Of a stretch of DNA of 64,000 bases, positions 45,101 through 55,700 are shown one piece after another (position 1 is the stretch's first letter; every line of letters begins with the position of its first letter). Source of the stretch: Apostichopus japonicus (lineage: Eukaryota; Echinodermata; Holothuroidea; Aspidochirotida; Stichopodidae); the NCBI RefSeq assembly GCF_037975245.1, contig NC_092576.1, forward strand, positions 31,784,611-31,848,610, written 5' to 3'. The position numbers were made by a program, and so were the translations under genes. The notes under the pieces are model-generated. The model saw only the letters and a program-made list of their open reading frames with translations. It was not told the origin of the DNA and ran no database searches.

Positions 45101-46039
45101 ACCCTGTGTTTTTCATAGGCGTACTCACCTAAGTTGTCTTAGGGTTAGCAAGTGTTGGGCCTTTACAGGATGAGGCTCCTTGTTAGGAAAAAGGGGTAGT
45201 TTCGCCTGCAGGGCTCAGGAGAGTGTCCCCCCCCTTACCCGCTGCGGCGGGGAGGATTACACTCTCCCTGCTAGGAAGGCATCAGTGCCTTTTGTTAAGG
45301 GCTCACCTTTGAGAAGTTTAGTCGACGGGAGTCCTTGGGGGTGGCCAGAGGATTCTGGCCACCCCTATTTCGGTGACCGTGAGGCCACTTTTAAGGAGTG
45401 GTCTCATGAGTAGTGAGGAGTGACCGAGGGGGGGTTCGGTCATAGAGGGCGCACAGTGTTATTATTTTACCAGGACTTTATAGGCACGGTAGAATGAGGT
45501 GCTAAGGTTGTGAGGAGACAGGTAAGCTCGTCACTCGTAAATATCCAAACCAGTAAGTTTTTGAATCTCTCTAGGTGACAGCTGCAATACATATTGTTCA
45601 AGTGATATTTCCATTCCATTTATTTATCTGCATTGTAACTGGAATAGGAGACTCAATTGTTTTTTGAAAAAGTGTGGTTTGAAATAATTAATTGCAAGGG
45701 TAGTACTGTACATACCTTGGAATCATTTTCTTCGTAGATAGCTTTGTCATTATCATCATCAGATGTCTGCAAGAAGTAGAATAAAGTGAATCAATAAACC
45801 ATATATAAATTCATTGTTGATATACAATATATAACTCTCCAGGTGACAGCTGCAATACATATTGTTCAAGTGATATTTCCATTCCATTTATTTATCTGCA
45901 TTGTAACTGGAATAGGAGACTCAATTGTTTTTTGAAAAAGTGTGGTTTGAAATAATTACTGTAACTGCAAGGGTAGTACTGTACATACCTTGGAATCATT
46001 TTCTTCGTAGATAGCTTTGTCACTATCATCATCAGATGT
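39196..46039 (-). CDS. Recombinase-like gene: three-copy 17-codon exon, split by DIRS-A
   Basis: Exons 39196-39246, 45716-45766 and 45989-46039 are each 51 bp, phase 0 at both ends, with TTCTTGCAG acceptors and GTATGTACAG donors. They encode TSDDDNDKAIYEENDSK (the third has S for the second N). The right-hand pair is a 273-bp tandem duplication. The left copy sits on the same unit but is separated by the 6.25-kb retrotransposon. The left copy splices in phase onto the terminal exon (K then IPKRLRK). The peptide is acidic and aligns position by position with the nine-copy exon further upstream, so the two exon families share an origin. Confidence 0.75.
39329..39456 (+). repeat. DIRS-A left inverted terminal repeat
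   Basis: 128 bp from GCTTACCTGTCTCCTCAC to CTCACTACTCAT, almost identical to the reverse of the right repeat; the only visible difference is the length of a C run. The outermost bases TTTACTTCGCTCCTC are specific to the left end and shared with DIRS-B. Confidence 0.92.
40044..40160 (+). pseudogene. DIRS-A gag-like ORF start, truncated
   Basis: 38 codons from ATG: FRPGRTWVEHDLCPKC, then RTYTRRDPCLVC. It aligns with the N-terminal Cys-rich region of the DIRS-B gag-like protein (FRPGRTWDDHELCPMC and RRDPCSIC) and then hits TAG. The Cys pairs are kept, but the protein ends here. Confidence 0.8.
40161..41459 (+). pseudogene. DIRS-A GC-rich gag-region debris
   Basis: Purine-rich (GAGAGA), then GC-rich sequence with repeated CGGGTCCGGCGAG and GGCTCCGGGAGCC blocks, a 22-A run near 40625 and a small (ACAACATTT)n-like expansion near 41000-41065. 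Open frames exist on both strands, but none aligns cleanly to the DIRS-B gag-like protein beyond basic and Pro-rich composition. Shared with 29226-29700. Confidence 0.55.
41460..42374 (+). repeat. Dispersed repeat, copy 3, inside DIRS-A
   Basis: Collinear with 29700-30619. It includes three palindromes of the form TTGGCA(N)3-4TGCCA near 41817, 41854 and 41890, a poly-G tract near 41945 and CAAGCAGCCACCTGGCTTGACACG. Function unknown; non-coding. Confidence 0.8.
42375..42661. other. Unassigned interior of DIRS-A
   Basis: AT-rich, no coding match to DIRS proteins. A reverse transcriptase would be expected hereabouts; it is missing. Confidence 0.45.
42662..42960 (+). mobile_element. tRNA-derived SINE
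   Basis: A Pol III A box (TAGCTCAGTGG, 42678-42688) and B box (GGTTCAAGTCA, 42722-42732) are spaced as in a tRNA gene. An anticodon-arm-like CCTTCCAATCAAAAGG lies between them. A long non-tRNA tail follows (TTGATAAGCCAATGAGG). The missing acceptor stem and extended tail mark a SINE, not a tRNA gene. Confidence 0.7.
43001..43250 (+). mobile_element. Second, different tRNA-derived SINE
   Basis: A box TGGTCAAGCGG (43010-43020) and B box GGTTTTAGTCC (43053-43063), then CTTGGGCAAGGCACTTTATC, a block common in animal SINEs. It lies 40 bp after the first SINE in the same orientation. Confidence 0.65.
43480..43900 (+). pseudogene. DIRS-A RNase H C-terminus and methyltransferase-like remnant
   Basis: RLCRLAWETVTTAAESGTAL and VRADALPRGQLDPDE align with RLCQATWDLLHWCRQND and VADALSRGTLSPTEW of DIRS-B. 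Next, in another frame, FHMFGIPLIDLLTT and LPIFCNRRS align with FNVLGRPNIDLFAS and LPTFCSRRW. At least one frameshift and several stops are present. Confidence 0.8.
44210..44867 (+). pseudogene. DIRS-A tyrosine recombinase remnant
   Basis: Pieces in two frames: LAALTKKTLFVIAVASA then TGA, next LPGDIFFPEIKTLS with WCPVRALKWYLNRTE, and finally ILKVAAWKTPTTFVACYL with AAFGSAVVAGWYLVPP. The last block is the region around the nucleophile Tyr of DIRS recombinases. The middle with the box II His/Arg is not recognisable. It ends at TGA directly in the internal complementary region. Confidence 0.8.
44851..44949 (+). repeat. DIRS-A internal complementary region
   Basis: The left part (GGTGCTAAGGTTGTGAGG to GAGCGAAGTAAAT) is the reverse complement of the left terminus. 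The right part (AAACTTACTGGTTTGG to GCTTACCTGTCTCC) is the reverse complement of the right terminus. Joined by about six bases, it is a copy of the circle junction, which templates end restoration in DIRS replication. Confidence 0.92.
45406..45527 (-). repeat. DIRS-A right inverted terminal repeat
   Basis: 122 bp, the inverse of the left repeat. The right-specific tip that follows (CTCGTCACTCGTAAATATCC to AGTAAGTTTTT, to 45562) is matched in the internal complementary region. Confidence 0.92.
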
Positions 46040-46493
46040 CTGCAAGAAGTAGAATAATGTGAATCAATAAACCATATAAATTCATTGTTGATATACAATA
46101 TATAACTCTCCAGCTGCAATACATATTGCCTGACATTGTTAGTTAGCTGCCAATTCTTGGTCTTTGGCTTTCACCTTCCAACATTACTGGAGTGCCAAGT
46201 GATTCATTGGTACATTGATCAGTTGCAATTGTAAGCCAATGGTACCCATAGACACTATCATGTGTGGAGCAAACTGCAGATTCTAGTTTCACACAGATAA
46301 TCTGATCACACCTTTCACATACAGTATATTCTGGTGGCCATGGCGACTAGATCTTTTCATTTTGGCGACTTAAAAGTCTAGTCTTTAGCTAATTAACAGT
46401 ACCCCTGATAATTAATACTTGTAGATATGCATCATCAAGACAGCTGGGAAACATTCACTGAGATAGGCCTATAATTTATGCAAGACTGTTTAC

Positions 46494-46550
46494 CTGTTCT
46501 TCTATTTGCTGCATCATTTTATCAAATACTGGTTGAAGTTCAGGATACTC
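46494..46550 (-). CDS. Recombinase-like gene: 57-bp exon
   Basis: Encodes EYPELQPVFDKMMQQIEEQ between a TTGATTTACAG acceptor and a GTAAACAG donor. Phase 0 on both sides, so it joins the neighbours without a break. Probably helical and acidic. Single copy. Confidence 0.7.
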
Positions 46551-47706
46551 CTGTAAATCAAATAAATTGATTTAATACTAAAATTAAACTGTGATCAACT
46601 ACAATATTTCTATGCCATTTTTGCAAATTTACAGCACATACTCCTTTGGTATTTCAAAGGATTCAATAGATGCAATGCATACAGGCCTAGGGTAACTATT
46701 AACACTTTTTGCATATCATTTGTTATAGGAAGAACAGTTTGTTACTGGACAAATAGAATCAAAGAATAGGCAATGCTGCATTTAGTTTAACTGATAGCAT
46801 TTTACTATTTGAAGAGCAAAATTGAAGGAACTTATAAATTTATATATATATACTTTGTTAATGAAACTCCAGGATTGGAAGCAGTTATACTCTTTCAAAT
46901 TTACTTGTTGTGTGGTTCTGCTGTGGAACAAGAAACCACATGGAATTTGGGAAAAGTATGTTTCTTACACCTCAAAGATAATTGGTATGACATGCATGTT
47001 ATATCATGCATACATTGATAGTTAATCAGTGTGTATTTCAGAAACATATACATAAGTACATTATAGCACATTTTGATGGTTTGTACCAACAACGTGCACA
47101 TACTGTATCTGCCAAATCTTAGAATGTACAGCTTTGGGCATTTACTACAAATCTGCTTATTTTGATCTCTTGTGTATTTCGATACAAAACCTATTTTTCT
47201 ATGATCATGAATTGACAGATTCCAATTTTAAATATTTTCCTCTGATGTTAGTATCATATTACTGATAAAAATTGTAGGATTCCTATGGGGAAATGAATTT
47301 AGCACATTTTTGTTGAGATGCTGTATATATGGCAATGTATTATTTTTTTCCTCTTTTTTTTGTGGAGGGGGGAGGGGGTGGGAGCAGAGTCAAAACATTT
47401 AGTTAGGATTTATTCAAGTTAACTTCTCCAAATCCTTATAACTCATGTGATGAAGTTTTTACCAAAACAAGCCTGTGGAATATGTTCCAAAATCACGATT
47501 TGAATTGTAAAAAACATGTATTGATTTTACCATGTGAATTTACATGTTCCGTACATGAAAGTTAAATTGGAAGTAACATTTTTATTTTTGGTTATGTTAT
47601 GCTTCAATGACCACCTCCTTTCATAGACAAGAATAGCTAAGAATATACTACAAAATTTATTTTGGTAATATTTCTTCCCTGGAAATTAGAATTTTATATA
47701 CTTTAC
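46551..47706. other. Large intron of the recombinase-like gene
   Basis: AT-rich with no recognised exon, repeat or RNA gene. Overlapping short plus-strand frames at 46809-47025 are not supported. Confidence 0.5.
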
Positions 47707-48443
47707 CTCTTGGCAGGATACAGTACAAATATCTGTTGAAATGAAGAATAATTGTTTAAGTTTTGGATATTATACATCTATTCCTATTACAGTAAATAAG
47801 TTTAGCCAATACCAAATAGGCATGATAGAGCAATATCTAAAAATATCTGAAATATCTTAATATTTTGTAATTACAGAAATTCAAAAATGTTACTTTTGCA
47901 TTCAGTCGGTTAAATAAACATTCAGGTAACATGTCAATTTAACTCACCATATGAGTACATATTCCCTGTCATTTCATCCAAAAACACAGGCTCATTGGGG
48001 TTGTTATCTGTGGCAATTTAAAAATGAAAATCGATAAGTCATAAAGACAATGAAGAGAGTGTTCTCATTAAAAATTAATAGTCCAAAGGCTTCATTTTTC
48101 TCAGATCGGCATCAAAATATAATGAAATATATATAGCATAAAATATCTAACAGAATACATAAAGAAAACTTGTTAATTAATAGGTAACAATTAAAAGGCT
48201 ATTTAAATGCTGTTTCACTTACCAAGTGAATGATGGTATTTTCTCAGATCAGCATCAAAATATAATGCACCATTTGGGGATTCTGAAAGAGTGAAAATGA
48301 AGTTTGCAGTTTACAGAACTGATAAAAATTAGTGAGTTCAATAAAAGTAAAATGGCTCTAAAAGTATTTAAAACAATTTGTTCGGATTGAACACAATAAA
48401 ACTCACCTGTGAATGAGACTGATGTTGATTTGCATGCAGTTTC
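47707..48443 (-). CDS. Recombinase-like gene: four small exons
   Basis: In transcript order: 48407-48443 (ETACKSTSVSFT, ends phase 1), 48223-48282 (ESPNGALYFDADLRKYHHSL, phase 1-1), 47948-48007 (DNNPNEPVFLDEMTGNMYSY, phase 1-1) and 47707-47732 (DICTVSCQE, back to phase 0). All have AG acceptors and GTGAGT, GTAAGT, GTGAGT and GTAAAG donors. The junctions restore Glu, Asp and Asp codons. The two 60-bp exons are the same length and phase and share a loose pattern, so they may be ancient duplicates. No known domain. Confidence 0.72.
48094..48125 (-). pseudogene. Remnant of a duplicated exon
   Basis: About 30 bp here (TTTTTCTCAGATCGGCATC, then AAAATATAATG) match the middle of the exon at 48223-48282 (TATTTTCTCAGATCAGCATC). 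The copy lacks splice sites, so it looks like a decayed duplicate between two live exons. Confidence 0.6.
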
Positions 48444-49738
48444 CTAAAACAAGAATAAAATTAACAAAGTAAGTATGAAACATATTTAGAATGACATTTA
48501 AATGTAACAAAATAACAGATCAAACTATTTTCACAATCAACTTTTTTAATTTGTTATGTTAAAACAGAAAAACATGAATTTTCTAAGAACAAGAAAAAGG
48601 TATATTGTGTCAGAAAAAAAACATTTCCCCAATCCCTAGGAATAGGTCACGCAACTAGGCCAGGACATCAAGACAGGTTCAGTCCTAAGATCAGCTTCTG
48701 AGCAAAACATAGATCAGTGAATTTGTCTAACATAAGAGACTCTTCCTGTACCGAGTCAACCATTTCATTGAATGGATATGGGAGAGCAAAATACAAACAT
48801 CTTTACAGCTAGTTCATGCAGAACCTGTAAGCAAAACTGAATATAGTTGTCCAGTTTTTTTATCAGGCCGATATGGAATTCCAATGCTATGATTGACATG
48901 ACCATCATCATAATAGCTGTTGCTTCAGACCATGCTATTTCTATATTTCTGGCCGATTCTTTGTTTTGCAGCCTAAAAATTGCTTGATATGGGACGGGTT
49001 CAGTAGACAGTACAATATTTCACCTGTTATATGAGGTATTGACTATGTCCATTCTGATATATTTTATATTCTTAGGTTATAGATTATATAGTAATATATT
49101 GTGTATTTTAGCATGATGGAAGCTTTCCCGTATTTGGCCATATGCTCATCAATGGCTGAAGGGGTTTTTAACCTTCATGTACTCTATAGTCTGACAGTAG
49201 CTTGATCTAAGAACCTTGTGATGACAAAGTGGGATACACAGCTTCTGAATGGCACCTCTGCCCTAAATGTCTTGACTGACCAATACACGATAGCGTAATA
49301 TAGTTAACATGCAGCTACCACAACTAACGTTGTTTAGATACAATTTAAAAAAAAGGTGTACTAGGGCTTATTGAATCATGTTTGTGAAATTTACCATAGC
49401 CCCACAAAAGTATCCATGGTCAAATCATCTGTGTGAAACAATGCAAATCTACAGTTTGCACCACATTTGACTGTATGTATGTCCCGATTCTGACCAACAA
49501 TTGAATGCACCATGCACTAAATCATGTGTGTGAAAATCATCAAAACTGCTTGGTATGGGACGGGTTCAGTAGAATATTTTCACCTGTTATATGAGGGATT
49601 CAATATGCATATTCTGTTATATTTTATATTCTTAGGGTATATAGATTACATCTATTGTGTATTCTAGCTTGTATAGTTTAATACCCATACCTATAATTAT
49701 TGTCTTAAATTAATTTACCAAAATATTATGGTACATAC

Positions 49739-52700
49739 CATAGTATTCATTTCCTCCTGAGGCACTTCATCATGCTCTTCATTAGTTGTCTGCAAAAAGT
49801 ACAATCAGTGAATTATTGATCTTGATTGAAATAAATATAATGCTTAGAGATTTAGGACCTGTCTATATTGGGGTGTGTTATTAAAATGATCAAGAATTTC
49901 CACACAATTGGCATCCATACAGGAGTGTATTATCAATATAATTACCACTCGGTTCCGGGGACCACCAATTGCCTTATCTGATGGAACATTTCCCCCGTAT
50001 TAGGCCATATATGCTCATCAATGGCTGAAGAGGATTAACCTACTGTATAGTCTGACAGTAGCTTGATCTAGGAACCCTGTGATGACAAAGTGGGATACAC
50101 AGCTTCTGAATGGCACCTCTGCCCTAAATGTCTTGACTGACCAATACACGATAGCGTAATATAGTTAACATGCAGCTACCACAACTAACGTTGTTTAGAT
50201 ACAATTTAAAAAAAAAGGTGTACTAGGGCTTATTGAATCATGTTTGTGAAATTTACCACAGCCCCACAAAAGTATCCATGGTCAAATCATCTGTGTGAAA
50301 CAATGCAAATCTACAGTTTGCACCACATTTGACTGTATGTATGTCCCGATTCTGACCAACAATTGAATGTACCATGCACTGAATCATGTGTGTGAAAATC
50401 ATCATAGCTGACACAGCGTATAGATACTGCTTCAGACTATGCTATTTCTATATTTCTGGTCGATCCTTTGTTTCACAGCCTCAAAACTGCTTGGTATGGA
50501 ACAGGTTCAGTAGAATATTTTCACCTGTTCTATATGAGGGATTCAATATGCCCATTCTGATATATTTTATATTTTTATGGTATATATATTGTGTATTCTA
50601 GCTTGTATAGTATAATACCAATGCCTATAATTATTGTCTAAATTAATTTACCAAAATATTTTAGTACATACCATAGTATTCATTTCCTCCTGAGGTACTT
50701 CATCCTGCTCTTCATTAGTTGTCTGCAAAAGGTACAATCAGTGAATTATTGATCTTGATTGAAAGAAATATAATGCTTAGAGATTTAGGACCTGTCTTTA
50801 TTGGGATGTGTTCTTAAAATGATCAAGAATGTAACAATTGGCATCCATACATGGTGTGTACAATATCAATAATTACCGCTCTGTTCCTGGGACCACCAAT
50901 GCAATATTCTTTATCTGATGGAGCCTTTCCCCCGTATGAGGCCATATGTTCAATGCATAGCTGGAGAGAATTTTAACCTACGGTATAGTCTGACAGTAGT
51001 TTGATCTAGGAACCTTGTGATGACAAAGTGGGATACACAGCTTCTGAATGGCACCTCTGCCCTAAATGTCTTGACTGACCAATACATGATAGCGTAATAT
51101 AGTTAACATGCAGCTACCACAACTGACGTTGTTTAGATACAATTTAAAAAAAATTGTACTAGGGCTTATTGAATCATGTTTGTGAAATTTACCATAGCCC
51201 CACAAAAGTATCCATGGTCAAATCATCTGTGTGAAACAATGCAAATCTACAGTTTGCACCACATTTGACTGTATGTATGTCCCGATTCTGACCAACAATT
51301 GAATGCACCATGCACTAAATCATGTGTGTGAAAATCATCAAAACTGCTTGGTATGGGACGGGTTCAGTAGAATATTTTCACCTGTTATATGAGGGATTCA
51401 ATATGCATATTCTGTTATATTTTATATTCTTAGGGTATATAGATTACATCTATTGTGTATTCTAGCTTGTATAGTTTAATACCCATACCTATAATTATTG
51501 TCTTAAATTAATTTACCAAAATATTATGGTACATACCATAGTATTCATTTCCTCCTGAGGCACTTCAACATGCTCTTCATTAGTTGTCTGCAAAAAGTAC
51601 AATCAGTGAATTATTGATCTTGATTGAAATAAATATAATGCTTAGAGATTTAGGACCTGCCTATATTGGGGTGTGTTATTAAAATGATCAAGAATTTCCA
51701 CACAATTGGCATCCATACAGGAGTGTATTATCAATATTATTACCACTCGGTTCAGGGGACCACCAATTGCCTTCCTTATCTGATGGAACATTTCCCCCGT
51801 ATATGCTCATCAATGGCTGAAGAGGATTAACCTACTGTATAGTCTGACAGTAGCTTGATCTAGGAACCCTGTGATGACAAAGTGGGATACACAGCTTCTG
51901 AATGGCACCTCTGCCCTAAATGTCTTGACTGACCAATACACGATAGCGTAATATAGTTAACATGCAGCTACCACAACTAACGTTGTTTAGATACAATTTA
52001 ATTAAAAGATGTACTAGGGCTTATTGAATCATGTTTGTGAAATTTACCATAGCCCCACAAAAGTATCCATCCTCAAATCATCTGTGTGAAACAATGCAAA
52101 TCTACAGTTTGCACCACATTTGACTGTATGTATGTCCCGATTCTGACCAACAATTGAATGTACCATGCACTGAATCATGTGTGTGAAAATCATCATAGCT
52201 GACACAGCGTATAGATACTGCTTCAGACTATGCTATTTCTATATTTCTGGTCGATCCTTTGTTTCGCAGCCTCAAAACTGCTTGGTATGGGACGGTTTCA
52301 GTAGAATATTTTCACCTGTTATATGAGGGATTTATATTCTGTTATATTTTATATTCTTAGGGTATATAGATTACATCTATTGTGTATTCTAGCTTGTATA
52401 GTTTAATACCCATACCTATAATTATTGTCTTAAATTAATTTACCAAAATATTATGGTACATACCATAGTATTCATTTCCTCCTGAGGTACTTCATCATGC
52501 TCTTCATTAGTTGTCTGCAAAAAGTACAATCAGTGAATTATTGATCTTGATTGAAATAAATATAATGCTTAGAGATTTAGGACCTGTCTATATTGGGGTG
52601 TGTTATTAAAATGATCAAGAATGTCCACACAATTGGCATCCATACAGGAGTGTATTATCAATATTATTACCACTCGGTTCCGGGGACCACCAATTGCCTT

Positions 52701-55700
52701 CCTTATCTGATGGAACATTTCCCCCGTATTAGGCCATATATGCTCATCAATGGCTGAAGAGGATTAACCTACTGTATAGTCTGACAGTAGCTTGATCTAG
52801 GAACCCTGTGATGACAAAGTGGGATACACAGCTTCTGAATGGCACCTCTGCCCTAAATGTCTTGACTGACCAATACACGATAGCGTAATATAGTTAACAT
52901 GCAGCTACCACAACTAACGTTGTTTAGATACAATTTAATTAAAAGATGTACTAGGGCTTATTGAATCATGTTTGTGAAATTTACCATAGCCCCACAAAAG
53001 TATCCATCCTCAAATCATCTGTGTGAAACAATGCAAATCTACAGTTTGCACCACATTTGACTGTATGTATGTCCCGATTCTGACCAACAATTGAATGTAC
53101 CATGCACTGAATCATGTGTGTGAAAATCATCATAGCTGACACAGCGTATAGATACTGCTTCAGACTATGCTATTTCTATATTTCTGGTCGATCCTTTGTT
53201 TCGCAGCCTCAAAACTGCTTGGTATGGGACGGTTTCAGTAGAATATTTTCACCTGTTATATGAGGGATTTATATTCTGTTATATTTTATATTCTTAGGGT
53301 ATATAGATTACATCTATTGTGTATTCTAGCTTGTATAGTTTAATACCCATACCTATAATTATTGTCTTAAATTAATTTACCAAAATATTATGGTACATAC
53401 CATAGTATTCATTTCCTCCTGAGGTACTTCATCATGCTCTTCATTAGTTGTCTGCAAAAAGTACAATCAGTGAATTATTGATCTTGATTGAAATAAATAT
53501 AATGCTTAGAGATTTAGGACCTGTCTATATTGGGGTGTGTTATTAAAATGATCAAGAATGTCCACACAATTGGCATCCATACAGGAGTGTATTATCAATA
53601 TTATTACCACTCGGTTCCGGGGACCACCAATTGCCTTCCTTATCTGATGGAACATTTCCCCCGTATTAGGCCATATATGCTCATCAATGGCTGAAGAGGA
53701 TTAACCTACTGTATAGTCTGACAGTAGCTTGATCTAGGAACCTTGTGATGACAAAGTGGGATACACAGCTTCTGAATGGCACCTCTGCCCTAAATGTCTT
53801 GACTGACCAATACTGTCATAAAAGTGTAATAATGTTAACATACAGCTACCACGACTGAAGGTGTTTAGATATTATACAACACCTAATTATATTCCGGCCA
53901 TTTGATTGGTCCATTGCTCGTCGATTGCATGCAAAATCCGCTCTATTGCACTCTATGAAATAGAACCATGTGCTATACTTTTTTGATAGCACTTTTTTCA
54001 ATGGTAAGAGAGCATAGAAACCTGTCTGTTCAAAAAAATCTGTTGCATGAGTGCATTTTACATCCAATTATATCCAAATTTGAAGGTGTTGTATGAAACA
54101 AATAATGAATGGTTTCCATTTGTGCAATAGTACAAATATTACATTCGTTGAAAAATGTAATTTGTTCCATTCAACTCAGCTGCGCCTCGTTGAATGGAAC
54201 TTTCCATCTTTTAACTCATGAAATATTTGCACTATTGCACTCATAACCATCTATAATTTGTATACTATCTTAAAGAAAGGTGTACTATTGAATCATGTTT
54301 GTGAAATTTACCATAGCCCCACAAAAGTATCCATCCTCAAATCATCTGTGTGAAACAATGCAAATCTACAGTTTGCACCACATTTGACTGTATGTATGTC
54401 CCGATTCTGACCAACAATTGAATGTACCATGCACTGAATCATGTGTGTGAAAATCATCATAGCTGACACAGCGTATAGATACTGCTTCAGACTATGCTAT
54501 TTCTATATTTCTGGTCGATCCTTTGTTTCGCAGCCTCAAAACTGCTTGGTATGGGACGGGTTCAGTAGAATATTTTCACCTGTTATATGAGGGATTTATA
54601 TTCTGTTATATTTTATATTCTTAGGGTATATAGATTACATCTATTGTGTATTCTAGCTTGTATAGTTTAATACCCATACCTATAATTATTGTCTTAAATT
54701 AATTTACCAAAATATTATGGTACATACCATAGTATTCATTTCCTCCTGAGGTACTTCATCATGCTCTTCATTAGTTGTCTGCAAAAAGTACAATCAGTGA
54801 ATTATTGATCTTGATTGAAATAAATATAATGCTTAGAGATTTAGGACCTGTCTATATTGGGGTGTGTTATTAAAATGATCAAGAATGTCCACACAATTGG
54901 CATCCATACAGGAGTGTATTATCAATATTATTACCACTCGGTTCCGGGGACCACCAATTGCCTTCCTTATCTGATGGAACATTTCCCCCGTATTAGGCCA
55001 TATATGCTCATCAATGGCTGAAGAGGATTAACCTACTGTATAGTCTGACAGTAGCTTGATCTAGGAACCTTGTGATGACAAAGTGGGATACACAGCTTCT
55101 GAATGGCACCTCTGCCCTAAATGTCTTGACTGACCAATACTGTCATAAAAGTGTAATAATGTTAACATACAGCTACCACGACTGAAGGTGTTTAGATATT
55201 ATACAACACCTAATTATATTCCGGCCATTTGATTGGTCCATTGCTCGTCGATTGCATGCAAAATCCGCTCTATTGCACTCTATGAAATAGAACCATGTGC
55301 TATACTTTTTTGATAGCACTTTTTTCAATGGTAAGAGAGCATAGAAACCTGTCTGTTCAAAAAAATCTGTTGCATGAGTGCATTTTACATCCAATTATAT
55401 CCAAATTTGAAGGTGTTGTATGAAACAAATAATGAATGGTTTCCATTTGTGCAATAGTACAAATATTACATTCGTTGAAAAATGTAATTTGTTCCATTCA
55501 ACTCAGCTGCGCCTCGTTGAATGGAACTTTCCATCTTTTAACTCATGAAATATTTGCACTATTGCACTCATAACCATCTATAATTTGTATACTATCTTAA
55601 AGAAAGGTGTACTATTGAATCATGTTTGTGAAATTTACCATAGCCCCACAAAAGTATCCATCCTCAAATCATCTGTGTGAAACAATGCAAATCTACAGTT

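Larger units (their letters stand above)
39314..45562 (+). mobile_element. DIRS-A: DIRS1-like retrotransposon, internally gutted, ends intact
   Basis: About 6.25 kb with inverted terminal repeats, gag-region debris, nested SINEs, RNase H and tyrosine recombinase remnants, and an internal complementary region. This architecture (no LTRs, no DDE integrase, recombinase last, internal region complementary to both ends) defines the DIRS1 group. It lies in the three-copy exon array. From exon spacing (6520 bp minus the 273-bp period) the insert should be 6247 bp, agreeing with the ends read here. The interrupted host unit reads GATATACAATATA on the left and CTCTCTAGGTGAC on the right, adjacent in neighbouring units, with no target duplication. 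The reverse transcriptase is absent. Confidence 0.9.

Noticed and set aside
53846-54067. 73-codon minus-strand frame present three times identically
   Set aside because: It is the inside of a MITE copied with the tandem unit. Identity reflects recent duplication, not selection.
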